DNA of 64,000 nt, taken from the NCBI GenBank assembly GCA_016124655.1, contig WGNI01000002.1, positions 62,001 to 126,000 on the forward strand. The letters are read 5' to 3'. The notes under the pieces are model-generated. The model ran no database searches, was not told the DNA's origin, and saw only the letters and a list, made by a program, of their open reading frames with translations. Below, one piece after another: positions 1 to 9,217 of this stretch (position 1 is the stretch's first letter; the number at the start of each line of letters is the position of its first letter). The stretch is from Alphaproteobacteria bacterium. Lineage in GTDB: Bacteria; Pseudomonadota; Alphaproteobacteria; Caulobacterales; Aquidulcibacteraceae. Both the position numbers and the translations under genes were made by a program.

Positions 1-641
1 GGCACGTGATAGCCAAGCTCGCGGCGCAGCAATTCATCGCGCGCGCGTTCGATGAAGTAGTTGCCGATCAGATTGCCCGATCCGCGCGAGCCCGAATGCA
101 GCATCACCCACACGCGATCCGCCTCATCGAGACACATCTCGATGAAGTGATTGCCGCCGCCGAGCGTCGCCAATTGCGCGGTCTGAGATTTCGCCGACGC
201 TTTGGGATGCTTGTCGATGATCGCGCGGTAGCGCTCGTCGAGGCCGCTGTCGCGATATTCGGTGAGCACGGACGCTGGCGTGTCGCGGTGATTGCCGCCC
301 GGCCCATTGCCATGCGGCACGTTGCGTTCGATTGCACCGCGGATGCGCGAGAGCGAATCCGGCAGATCGTTCGCCGTCAGCGACGTGCGCGCGGCCATCA
401 TCCCGCAGCCGATATCCACGCCCACCGCGGCGGGAATGATCGCGCCCTTGGTCGGGATCACCGAGCCCACGGTCGCGCCCTTGCCGAGATGCACGTCGGG
501 CATCACGGCGATATGGCTGTGGATGAAGGGCAGGGCTGCGATGTTGCGCAATTGGTTTTGCGCATCGTGCTCGACGGGCACGCCCTTGATCCAGGCTTTG
601 ATCGGCGTCTTGGCGCCTTCAATGATTTCGTGGCCGGACAT
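1..641 (-). CDS. rtcB: RNA-splicing ligase RtcB (C-terminal part beyond window)
   Basis: RtcB joins RNA 2',3'-cyclic phosphate or 3'-phosphate ends to 5'-OH ends in a GTP- and Mn-dependent reaction. About 213 residues are visible. They include the family blocks PDVHLGKGATVGS near residue 45, GVDIGCGMMA (metal-binding Asp and Cys), GGGNHFIE (metal-binding His in the core) and LHSGSRGSGN. The start is the ATG whose complement is 639-641, preceded by AGGAG at good spacing. The remaining C-terminal half, including the guanylylated His, lies left of base 1. No rtcA, archease or sigma-54 rtcR gene is seen on the visible side. Identification is secure. The first half of the family's usual 400-480 residues is present and intact. 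Confidence 0.93.
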   Translation of the reverse strand, partial: MSGHEIIEGAKTPIKAWIKGVPVEHDAQNQLRNIAALPFIHSHIAVMPDVHLGKGATVGSVIPTKGAIIPAAVGVDIGCGMMAARTSLTANDLPDSLSRIRGAIERNVPHGNGPGGNHRDTPASVLTEYRDSGLDERYRAIIDKHPKASAKSQTAQLATLGGGNHFIEMCLDEADRVWVMLHSGSRGSGNLIGNYFIERARDELLRRELGYHV

Positions 642-694
642 GGCCGGTCTCCTATTGTGGTCTTCAAAACAAACGGACCCGGAGCGTATAATGG

Positions 695-730
695 AAAAAC
701 CCCTCCGGGCCGGGCCGCGGAGGGGTTTTT
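695..730 (-). terminator. strong bidirectional hairpin upstream of rtcB
   Basis: A near-perfect stem (695-707 with 718-730) is bordered by five A's on the left and five T's on the right, so it could act as a Rho-independent terminator on either strand. Read on the minus strand it ends 54 bases before the rtcB start. It could therefore close the small unit at 754-852 or act as an attenuator in an rtcB leader. No plus-strand gene ends here. Confidence 0.7.
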
Positions 731-753
731 CATGCTCCAACGTCGACATGACG

Positions 754-852
754 TCAGCCGCTCGAACCCCTCCATGCGCGCACGCGCTCGCCGCCGATTT
801 GATCGGCGGTTTGCAGCGCTCTTTGCGCGGAGAATAGAACGAGCTTCTTCAC
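754..852 (-). CDS. possible 32-residue small protein
   Basis: A GTG-started reading frame (complement of 850-852) encodes about 32 residues beginning VKKLVLFSAQRAL and ending RGSSG. It has a GGAGA ribosome-binding site six bases upstream and is followed 24 bases later by the 695-730 hairpin. The frame, SD and terminator arrangement is what a small minus-strand transcription unit would look like. The peptide itself is basic and matches nothing I recognise. It may equally be an RNA without a product, or chance. The rest of 642-969 holds no convincing gene. Confidence 0.25.
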   Translation of the reverse strand: MKKLVLFSAQRALQTADQIGGERVRAWRGSSG

Positions 853-969
853 GACACGTCTCCGAAGGCGGCGGCGATAGCACGAGCGCGCGCTTAACTC
901 CATCGGAAATTTTCGGAACACAGTGTTTCTATCCTTGAAGCAACAGACATGTCTTTGCAGGACGCTTGA

Positions 970-1033
970 CCCTGGCGCAGGCCAGGGCCCATGACTACAC
1001 GCGTTTGCGGGAATGGGCCCCGACCTTCGTCGG
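970..1033. repeat. tandem cluster of three palindromes
   Basis: Three inverted repeats follow one another: CCCTGGC/GCCAGGG at 970-987 (4-base loop), GGGCCCAT/ATGGGCCC with arms at 985-992 and 1013-1020, and CCGAC/GTCGG at 1020-1033. They end 25 bases before the dispersed palindrome at 1059-1096. Together they look like a composite intergenic repeat at the left edge of the atypical island. No gene is readable through the block. Confidence 0.5.
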
Positions 1034-1058
1034 TGCGGAGAGGTTTCGATTGTCAATT

Positions 1059-1096
1059 GGGGACACTTCCATTTTGTAGAAAATGGAAGTGTCCCC
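1059..1096. repeat. dispersed 17-base-arm palindrome, copy 1
   Basis: Arms GGGGACACTTCCATTTT (1059-1075) and its exact complement (1080-1096) are separated by four bases. The same palindrome, with small changes, recurs at 2751-2786, 34003-34034 and 34511-34546. Size, perfect symmetry and dispersed intergenic placement fit a REP-type element of the kind mobilised by Y1 (RAYT/IS200-like) transposases. No transposase is present in the window. Confidence 0.85.
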
Positions 1097-1573
1097 GACG
1101 CCCCGACGCCCGACGCCATCGCAGACGACGCCCGCGGACTGGTGTTTCCCGCACGCGTGCGCATACGAGCTTCGAGATTGCGCAATGTGAATTTTCCCGG
1201 ACAACGCGAATTTCAGTTGCAGGCGGCGCCCGCCTCGGTCAACCTCGCTCCGGGTGCAGAGACGATCATGCGCGCTGGCGATGCGGATTTGGATACAGAT
1301 CATGCGGTCGTCACACGCGATTCGGCTGCACATGATCGCGCGCGTGTCGCGCGGAGCGCCGTTTCGGACACGACGCCTCCAAATCTCGTGCGTGACGCGC
1401 CCACGTCCGAAGCAAGCGTTTCAGGTCTGTCTCGCGCGCAAACAGCGTGGGCGCGCGCGCTGACGCCCGGCATGAGCGCGCAAATCGAAATCATTACAGG
1501 TCGACGCTCCGTCGCTTCGTACATCCTGTCGCCGATCGCACGCGCGACCAGCGAAGCGGGGAGGAGGAGGTGA
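1097..1573 (+). pseudogene. C-terminal remnant of an HlyD-family membrane fusion protein
   Basis: The frame running into the TGA at 1571-1573 encodes GLVFPARVRIRA and then, near the end, LTPGMSAQIEIITGRRSV followed by YILSPI. These are the characteristic C-terminal beta-barrel and tail motifs of HlyD/PrtE-type periplasmic adaptors of type I secretion. The part upstream (membrane helix, coiled coil, lipoyl domain) is missing, because the frame runs back into the palindrome at 1059-1096. No ABC exporter or TolC gene is nearby. The final TGA overlaps the ATG of the next gene (TGATG), so the lipoprotein gene was probably once translationally coupled to the adaptor. Between the two motif blocks the sequence is less HlyD-like and may have decayed. 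Confidence 0.65.
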
Positions 1574-2739
1574 TGTGGACGATGGCGCGCAGCGCACCAA
1601 TTGCCTGTTTGCTTATGGTGGCTACGTCGATCTCTGCATGCGGGCGAGGAAATGCCGTGAGTCCGGTCGAGTCGCGGGCCATCTATGAGCAGCCGCCCAC
1701 AGACAGCAATTCCTGGTGTTCATTGTCGGGCGACGGGTCCTTGCTTGCCTATGCGCCGACGCGATCGCCTAGAAGTCAAATTCGGATTGTCCAGACGAAT
1801 GATGGCAAATCGTGGACTCTTGCATTCTCAGACGCGAAAGTTGCAATTGGAGAGGCGGCGCTTAGCCCATCTGGCGATCAAATTGTCCTTACTGCGTCAC
1901 CACTCTTTGACTGGCGTGAGTCATTGTGGGTAGTGGACACTCGAAGTGGTCAGGGTCGCGTGATTCCGCAACCCAGTAATGATGCATTCCAAGCGATCAG
2001 CTACTCAGATCCGGAAACAATCACATACTTCAGGACGTTTCGCGTGCCGACACTACCCGGCTTTCGCGGGAATCCTGACGCATACCAACCACAATGGACG
2101 CGAATGTATGCTCATAACCTTTCGAGTGGAGAAGAGCAGGAACTGTCCCCACTCGTCTTTGGCATACCGTTGGCGCTTGGCCGAGACTTCGCCGGAAACC
2201 TGCACTTTGCCGCCTACGAACTTCTTGAGGAAAGTGTACGTCAGGAAGACGGCGTGCGGATCTGGGTTAGTCCCTCGGAAAGCGCCTATCGCGAGCTGAT
2301 GGCTGATAGCGCAGCTCTCGTCATTCGCGCGGACAATGAGAGTAGACTGCGGTTCGACAGGATACATCTGATTGATCGATCGCGAGGCTCGGCTTACTTG
2401 ACCGGCGTATCATCCAATGGTCGCCAAATTTTTCGTATGGCTGAGTATACGCCATCGATCACAGTGCGAGCGGTTGTTCGCAGCCTTGATGGTCAAACCC
2501 AAGTTTTGTCGACGGACGACTATACTGTCGGGTGGCCTTGCCTGAGCTTGGATGGGCGTCGCGCAGCGGCGATTACAACGGGGACGACAAACGGGCAACA
2601 AGTATTGCTAGCATATGACGATCCAACTCTTGAACGCATATTTATGAATGCGATCGACAGTGAGTTTGAAGTTGCGGTCGAACTGATTCCTGAACGCACT
2701 GGCACCAGCGTCGTGGAGATCGTGGAGGCTTCACCGTGA
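1573..2739 (+). CDS. predicted lipoprotein with WD40/TolB-like beta-propeller
   Basis: The start is the ATG at 1573, which overlaps the stop of the HlyD remnant and follows a GGAGGAGG ribosome-binding site. The 388-residue product begins with a hydrophobic segment and a lipobox-like TSISAC (Cys near residue 24), so it is probably an outer-membrane or periplasmic lipoprotein. The mature part has recurring strand blocks such as LSPSGDQIVL, LWVVDTRSG and SLDGRRAAAI, which resemble PD40/TolB propeller repeats. No catalytic motif is visible. Base composition is clearly more AT-rich than in the flanking genes, and the gene lies between two copies of the dispersed palindrome, which suggests horizontal acquisition. 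Its ligand or partner is unknown. Confidence 0.7.
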   Translation: MWTMARSAPIACLLMVATSISACGRGNAVSPVESRAIYEQPPTDSNSWCSLSGDGSLLAYAPTRSPRSQIRIVQTNDGKSWTLAFSDAKVAIGEAALSPSGDQIVLTASPLFDWRESLWVVDTRSGQGRVIPQPSNDAFQAISYSDPETITYFRTFRVPTLPGFRGNPDAYQPQWTRMYAHNLSSGEEQELSPLVFGIPLALGRDFAGNLHFAAYELLEESVRQEDGVRIWVSPSESAYRELMADSAALVIRADNESRLRFDRIHLIDRSRGSAYLTGVSSNGRQIFRMAEYTPSITVRAVVRSLDGQTQVLSTDDYTVGWPCLSLDGRRAAAITTGTTNGQQVLLAYDDPTLERIFMNAIDSEFEVAVELIPERTGTSVVEIVEASP

Positions 2740-2750
2740 CATGGGAAATG

Positions 2751-2786
2751 GGGAAACTTCCATTTTTGCAAAAATGGGAGTGTCCC
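2751..2786. repeat. dispersed palindrome, copy 2
   Basis: GGGAAACTTCCATTTT and AAAATGGGAGTGTCCC face each other around a short loop, with two mismatches against copy 1. It starts 12 bases after the stop of the lipoprotein gene and closes the right side of the atypical island. No gene is readable between it and the transporter at 2987. Confidence 0.8.
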
Positions 2787-2986
2787 TGACGCTGATGCCC
2801 GAGGAAGTATCCCCGATGCGGGTCGCGGCGAAATCGACGCCAGTAGGGAAGCTGGGTGAACAACAGATCAGCGCCGCGCAACCGCGCCTCGGCTGGCAAA
2901 GGGCAACGAGACGCTGGCCGCCCATAGTTGCGCCCGGGTGAAATCGCATTGCGGCGGGCAGCAAAAGCCCGCACACAGCGCCGGCA

Positions 2987-3865
2987 ATGTTTCCCCTCTG
3001 GCCCATCCTCGCGCTGTCGGCATCGGGCCTGCAGGTGGTGCGCAACGCCGCGCAGCGCCGGCTCACTGAAACGCTCGGCATCTGGGGCGCGTCCTATGTG
3101 CGCTTTGTGTATGGCGCGCCGTTCGCCGCGCTCTGGCTTGCCGGCATTCTGGCGTGGCGCGGCGTGTCCGGTGGACCGGGATGGACGTTCGCCGGCTGGG
3201 TGCTGATCGGGTCGACCATGCAGGGCGTGGCGATGGTGCTGCTTGTGATCGCCATGCGCGGGCGCGGCTTTGCGGTCGCCAACGCGTTGTCGAAAACCGA
3301 AGCGCTCGGCGCCACCGCGCTGAGCGCGCTTTTGGTGCGCGATCCCGTGGGCCCGCTGCAATGGATCGGCGCGATCATCGCCACGGCGGGCATTGCGCTC
3401 TTGACGCGCTTGTCGCTGACGCGGGCCGCGCTTTGGTCGGCGCTGGCCGGGGCGGGATCGGGGGCGTGCTTTTCGCTTTCGTCGGTGGCCTATCGCGCCA
3501 GCACGGTCGCCTGGGGCGGCGATCCGTGGGTGGCGGCGGCGGCGACCTTGAACGCAACGCTGGCGACGCAGACGGTATTGGGCGGCGTGTTGCTCGCGGT
3601 GTTCCAGCCCAAGGTTCTCGCTGGCGCGGCGCGGGCATGGCGGCCGTCGCTGGTGCCGGGCGCATCGGGCGCGTTCGCCTCGGCGCTGCTGTTCACGGCG
3701 TTTGCGTTCGCGCCGTCCGCCGGCGCGGTGAAGACCGTGCAACTTGCGGACGTGCTGATCTCCTGGCTGGTTTCGCGTCGGATTTTCCGCGAGGGGCTCA
3801 CGCCGCTGGAGCTGGCCGGGGGCGCTTTGATCCTGGGCGGCGCGGTGCTGGTGCTGGCGCAGTAG
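2987..3865 (+). CDS. EamA/DMT-family transporter
   Basis: A 292-residue protein with about ten hydrophobic segments arranged as two five-helix halves, which is the drug/metabolite transporter (EamA) architecture. It ends with the typical LELAGGALILGGAVLVL segment of the second half. Substrate cannot be read from sequence. The ATG at 2987 lacks an obvious Shine-Dalgarno sequence; it begins at the first hydrophobic residues (FPLWPILALSA), so an upstream start is unlikely. Base composition returns to the GC-rich background here. It is a monocistronic plus-strand gene between the palindrome island and the SRPBCC gene. Confidence 0.85.
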   Translation: MFPLWPILALSASGLQVVRNAAQRRLTETLGIWGASYVRFVYGAPFAALWLAGILAWRGVSGGPGWTFAGWVLIGSTMQGVAMVLLVIAMRGRGFAVANALSKTEALGATALSALLVRDPVGPLQWIGAIIATAGIALLTRLSLTRAALWSALAGAGSGACFSLSSVAYRASTVAWGGDPWVAAAATLNATLATQTVLGGVLLAVFQPKVLAGAARAWRPSLVPGASGAFASALLFTAFAFAPSAGAVKTVQLADVLISWLVSRRIFREGLTPLELAGGALILGGAVLVLAQ

Positions 3866-3979
3866 GCGTTTTGGCGTTTCCTCGCGCGGCGCCTTAGCTT
3901 AAGGAGGGGCCGTCGGCATCCCGAAGGGTCCGGCGCGGGGAACGAAGCCGCGGCGCTCGCCGCGTGAGGGGAGAAGCTC

Positions 3980-5077
3980 ATGGCCGCGATCGGTCGCATT
4001 CTACTCATTCTCTTGATCATTGTGATCGTCGTGGCGGGCGCGGGCTATTTCCTGCTGCCTTCAACCGCGACCAGCCGCGAGACCATCACGGTGGAGCGCC
4101 CGGCGGAGAGCGTGTTCGCGCTCCTGGCCACCACGCCCGCGGGCGACGCGCTGGGCGAAGGCGCCACGCAGACGGTGCGCACCTCCACGCCGCCCGCGAA
4201 CGGCCAGCCCGGCACGATCGTGGCGGATGTCACCTATGCCGACGGCCGCACCGCGACGGCGACCTACACGGTCACGCCGGCCGGCCAGGGCTCACAAATT
4301 CTTGTCGAGATCGCGCAGCCCGTGGGCGCCAATCCGGTGGCCCGCTTCCAGGCGCTGACCAATTCGCCGGTCGCTCCCCTGATTGAAGCCGCGTCCGCGG
4401 ACGTGACGGCGGAAGCCGCCGCGCTGCCGGAGGCGGCGTTCTCGGGCCTTTCGTATCAGATCGTTTCGGTGGCGGCGCAGCCCTTCATGTACGTTGAAGG
4501 CGAAGTCACGCAGGACCCCGCGCAGATCAAGGAAGCGGTGGCGCAGGCCATGCTGCTGGTGAACCCGATCCTGCAGCGCAACCGGCTGACGGCCGCGGGC
4601 CCGCCGATGGCGGTCGAAACCGCCTGGGAGAACAACACCTACGCCTTCCGCGCGGGCGTTCCCTATACCGGCGCGCGACCGACGGTGCTGGTCGGCGTGC
4701 GTTCGGGCGAGACGCCGTCGGGCCAGGCGATCAAGGTCACTTATAATGGGCCGGAAGAGGCGATCATCCCGGTCTACGACCAGATGGAGGCGCTGATTGC
4801 GGCTGGCCGTCTGCAACGCGGCCAGAGCTTCGAGCTCTATCATGACGACGTGACGCAGATCGGCGGATCGGCGAACCGTGAAATCTATTACATCGTGCAG
4901 GGCGACACTTCGCGGCTTGCGCAAATCGCGCCGCCGGCCCCGGCTGCGGTTGCGCCGGCCGCCGCGCCTGCGGCTGCGCCTGCTCCCGCCGCGACGCCTG
5001 CGCCGGCGGCAACGCCTGCGCCAGCCGCGCCTGCGGCGACTCCGGCACCTGCTGCGACGCCAGCGCCGGCCCAATAG
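3980..5077 (+). CDS. membrane-anchored SRPBCC / GyrI-like domain protein with Ala-Pro tail
   Basis: A 365-residue protein with one N-terminal membrane helix (about residues 5-25). A START/SRPBCC-like region follows (about 30-170, beginning RETITVERPAESVFALL), then a GyrI-like small-molecule-binding region (about 170-315, including FMYVEGEV and the closing REIYYIV strand). The last 50 residues are almost only Ala, Pro and Thr in an APAATPAPA-type repeat. The helix would place the soluble domains in the periplasm, tethered by the N terminus. The start ATG follows GAGGGGAGA. A strong terminator follows at once. The tail may span or bind the cell wall, but that is a guess; no enzymatic residues are recognisable. 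Confidence 0.65.
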   Translation: MAAIGRILLILLIIVIVVAGAGYFLLPSTATSRETITVERPAESVFALLATTPAGDALGEGATQTVRTSTPPANGQPGTIVADVTYADGRTATATYTVTPAGQGSQILVEIAQPVGANPVARFQALTNSPVAPLIEAASADVTAEAAALPEAAFSGLSYQIVSVAAQPFMYVEGEVTQDPAQIKEAVAQAMLLVNPILQRNRLTAAGPPMAVETAWENNTYAFRAGVPYTGARPTVLVGVRSGETPSGQAIKVTYNGPEEAIIPVYDQMEALIAAGRLQRGQSFELYHDDVTQIGGSANREIYYIVQGDTSRLAQIAPPAPAAVAPAAAPAAAPAPAATPAPAATPAPAAPAATPAPAATPAPAQ

Positions 5078-5097
5078 GCATCGCAACACCTTTGGAG

Positions 5098-5130
5098 CGC
5101 CCGCGCAGAAGCCCTGCGCGGGCGTTTTTT
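5098..5130 (+). terminator. Rho-independent terminator
   Basis: An 11-base-pair GC stem (5098-5108 with 5114-5124), a five-base loop and six T's. It lies 20 bases after the stop of the SRPBCC gene and 20 bases before the convergent protease stop. Confidence 0.9.
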
Positions 5131-5150
5131 ATTGTGCGATGTTTGTGGGG

Positions 5151-6695
5151 TCAGGGCTCGCGCCGGCAGCGCCAAACGACGCGCTCCTGCGGCTCGCCTT
5201 GGACGAAGGCGCTGAGGGCCGCGTTGCGGCGGGCGACCTGGCGGGCGGTTTCCGCGCGGGATCGCGCATCGGCATGGGGCGCGCAGCCGCTGGGCGCGGG
5301 CGCATCGTCAGCCGCTTCGGTCGCCTGGGGCAGGGTCGATTTATCGAGCGCATAGCGCTCGCGCCGGAAGTCGCCGCTGCGCGGATTGAAGCTCAGCACG
5401 TCGAGCGTCTGCTGCTGCGGCGACAAGAGGATGCGCCGGAGGACGCCGGCATTGTCGGCGGCGTATTGCGTGCGCCCGTTCACGCAGGCGTTGGCGTCGA
5501 TCGAGAACGAGGTGTCGTCCACGGCGTCCTCGGTTTGGGTCTGGCTGCGGTCGACGGCGCAGGTCTGGACGCCGGCGTCGCGTGCGCCCAGTGCGGGCGG
5601 CGCCTCAGGCGGGCTTCTGAGCGGGCCAAGGACGAAAATGATCGCGAGAACCACCAGGATCGCGGCCAGCGCGGCGCCGCCGATCACCAGGGTCATGCGG
5701 CTCGGCGGCCGCGCGCGCGGCGTCTGTTCGTATGGCGTTTGCGCGTGCGGCTCCGATGGCGGCGGCGATCGGGGCCGGCGGCGCAAGAGCAGGTAGCCCA
5801 GGCCGCCCCCGATCAGCGCAATCAGCGCCGCGCCGCCTGCGGCGACCGCGATCAGCGTGGTGCGCATCAGGCTTTCGGCGCGCTCCAGCTTGGCCTCCAG
5901 CGCGCGGTTCTGCGCCTGAGCGGCGGCGACCGCGGCGTCGCGCTCGGCTTGCGCCACCTCGACGGCGGAGAGGCAACGCCGGTCGGTGACGGAGGGCGGC
6001 ACGCCGGCGTCGCTTAGGAATTGCACCAATTGTTCGGCGCGGGTGGCGACGCCGCGGCCTTCCAGCGTGTCGCGCCCGCGCGCGTGCCAGGTGTTGACGC
6101 CGATCACCCGGCCGCATTGATCCAGAAGCGGCCCGCCCGAGGATCCCGAGCTAATCACCGCTTCATGATTGATCGTGGGGATGGGATCGCCGGTCGGGGC
6201 GCGGTCGCGCAGCGAAGCGATAGAGCCGGACGACCGGCTGGGTGCGGTGGGGCGGACAAGCTCGACCGCCGGGCGGTCGATGTCGTCCATATCGGGATAG
6301 CCGAGGGCCACGATGGCGTCGCCCGCGCGCGGTGCAATCTGGGAGATGCTCAGGGCCGGCGGGCTCTCGCCGTCAAAACGCAGCAAAGCGAGATCGTTGG
6401 TCGGGGAATAGCGGACGATCCGGGCGGTGCGCAGGCCTGACCCCTGTGGCGGCACGACGGCGATGGTGATGCCCTGATATTGGCGCTGTGGAGCGACGAC
6501 GTGGGCGTTGGTGACCACCAGATTGGGGGCCACGACGAAGCCGGAACCCGTCCCCACAAGATACCGGCCGCGAAACGTGTCGGCGATGAGCGCCACGCGC
6601 ACGGCGCTGGCTTCGGCAAGGTCGACCGATTGCGCCGCCGCCGGCGCAGCGATCGCCGCCCAAATGAACGCACACAGCGCCGCCAGCGTCCGCAT
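5151..6695 (-). CDS. membrane-anchored trypsin-like (S1) serine protease
   Basis: A 514-residue secreted protease. Residues 1-21 form a signal peptide. A trypsin/DegP-like domain follows with His65 (TNAHVV), Asp101 (NDLALL) and Ser186 (GSSGGPL), so the catalytic triad is complete. After about residue 250 come an Ala/Glu-rich helical stretch, a membrane helix, an Arg/Pro-rich linker, a second membrane helix and a Cys-containing C-terminal domain of unknown type. No PDZ domain is seen, so this is not a standard DegP/DegS. I choose the ATG at 6695, preceded by GGAG, over the GTG four codons upstream. The domain order suggests a regulated protease that senses something with its C-terminal domain; that role is inference. 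Confidence 0.8.
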   Translation of the reverse strand: MRTLAALCAFIWAAIAAPAAAQSVDLAEASAVRVALIADTFRGRYLVGTGSGFVVAPNLVVTNAHVVAPQRQYQGITIAVVPPQGSGLRTARIVRYSPTNDLALLRFDGESPPALSISQIAPRAGDAIVALGYPDMDDIDRPAVELVRPTAPSRSSGSIASLRDRAPTGDPIPTINHEAVISSGSSGGPLLDQCGRVIGVNTWHARGRDTLEGRGVATRAEQLVQFLSDAGVPPSVTDRRCLSAVEVAQAERDAAVAAAQAQNRALEAKLERAESLMRTTLIAVAAGGAALIALIGGGLGYLLLRRRPRSPPPSEPHAQTPYEQTPRARPPSRMTLVIGGAALAAILVVLAIIFVLGPLRSPPEAPPALGARDAGVQTCAVDRSQTQTEDAVDDTSFSIDANACVNGRTQYAADNAGVLRRILLSPQQQTLDVLSFNPRSGDFRRERYALDKSTLPQATEAADDAPAPSGCAPHADARSRAETARQVARRNAALSAFVQGEPQERVVWRCRREP

Positions 6696-8057
<1,362 letters not shown>

Positions 8058-8086
8058 GTCGCCGCCTTTCGGCTTGAGAGGGCGCC

Positions 8087-9217
8087 ATGGCTAGACGCAG
8101 AAGCTCTGTCCGGCGCGCGAACGCGGCGCGATCCTGGCTGCCCTTGGCGGCGCTGGCCGCGGCTGTTTTGACGATCGGCGCGATCGTGTTGATCACGATG
8201 AGCGGCGGCGATCCGGCACAGCGCTCCAATCGCACGGCCGATGATATGGCCGCCGCCGGCGGACGCGCCGCGACGCGCCCCGCGCGCGCGGCGGAATCCT
8301 TCACGCAACGCTTGACCGAGATGTGGACCGCGGCGGGCCGCGTGGAGGCGTTGGAGGCGGAGAACGAAGCGCTGCGCGCGTGGCGCGACATTGCCCAGCG
8401 GCTTGCGGAGCGCAACGCCCGCTACGAAGCCTTGCTCCGCATGCCGCCGGACGCATTCGGCGAGGGGGTCGACGTCACCAGCGCCATCGCTGCGCAGGTT
8501 GTGCTCGACAGCGGCGGGCCATTTACGCGCACAATGGTGGCGAACGCTGGCGCCGAGCACGGCGTGCGCGTCGGTTTTATTGCACTCAATGAGAACGGTC
8601 TGGTGGGCCGCGTGGTGTCGGTCGGCGCGCGATCCTCGCGCATCCTATTGCTGGACGATTACAATTCGCGCGTGCCGGTGATGGGCGCGAGTTCGCGCGT
8701 GCGCGCGCTGATGGTCGGGCAAGCGAGCCGGCCGCCGGACCTTTCCGCGCAGCCGCTCGCGCCGGAAGGACCGAGCCTTGAATACGCGGAGCAGAATCTG
8801 CGCGAGGGCGAGCGCGTGATCACAACCGGCGACGGCGGCTTGTTTCCGCGCGGTCTGACCGTGGGCGTGGCGCATCTCGATGTGAGCGGCCAGTGGCGGC
8901 TGACGCAGGCGGCGTCGCAATCGCCCGTCGATTTCGTGCGCATTACGCCGTACTCCGGCTTGGCGACACCCGAGAGCGAAGGCGTGGTTGCCGATCCCGG
9001 TCCGCCCGCGCGAACCGGTGCGCAAGCGCGCGCTACCGCGCCGACGTCGCAGCCGGCCTCCCGGCCGCAGGCGATTCCGGTCAGCCGGCCCACGCCGGCG
9101 CCTCAACCGCAACCTGTCGCGGCGCAGCCGCCGCCTGTGGCGCCGCAGGCCGCCCCAGCAGCGGCGGACACGCCGGCGCCGGCAGCGCCCGCGCAAACCG
9201 CGGCGCCGCAGCCATGA
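8087..9217 (+). CDS. mreC: rod shape-determining protein MreC
   Basis: MreC is the bitopic periplasmic protein that activates PBP2 in the elongasome. The 376-residue product has a basic cytoplasmic N terminus and a membrane helix at about 17-40. A coiled coil follows (about 85-120, VEALEAENEALRAWRD), then the double beta-barrel core with DDYNSRVPVM and the conserved ITTGDGGLFPRGLTVG. From about residue 300 the tail is low-complexity, rich in Pro, Ala and Gln, longer than in most homologues and probably disordered. Its TGA overlaps the mreD ATG. Confidence 0.93.
   Translation: MARRRSSVRRANAARSWLPLAALAAAVLTIGAIVLITMSGGDPAQRSNRTADDMAAAGGRAATRPARAAESFTQRLTEMWTAAGRVEALEAENEALRAWRDIAQRLAERNARYEALLRMPPDAFGEGVDVTSAIAAQVVLDSGGPFTRTMVANAGAEHGVRVGFIALNENGLVGRVVSVGARSSRILLLDDYNSRVPVMGASSRVRALMVGQASRPPDLSAQPLAPEGPSLEYAEQNLREGERVITTGDGGLFPRGLTVGVAHLDVSGQWRLTQAASQSPVDFVRITPYSGLATPESEGVVADPGPPARTGAQARATAPTSQPASRPQAIPVSRPTPAPQPQPVAAQPPPVAPQAAPAAADTPAPAAPAQTAAPQP

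Noticed and set aside
6..938. Long plus-strand open frame (310 codons)
   Set aside because: It is the shadow of the minus-strand rtcB gene and of the hairpin region; its translation is Arg/His/Ala-rich without family features.
2642..3742. 366-codon minus-strand frame over the EamA gene
   Set aside because: Low-complexity Arg/Gln/His translation; the plus-strand frame has clear membrane helices.
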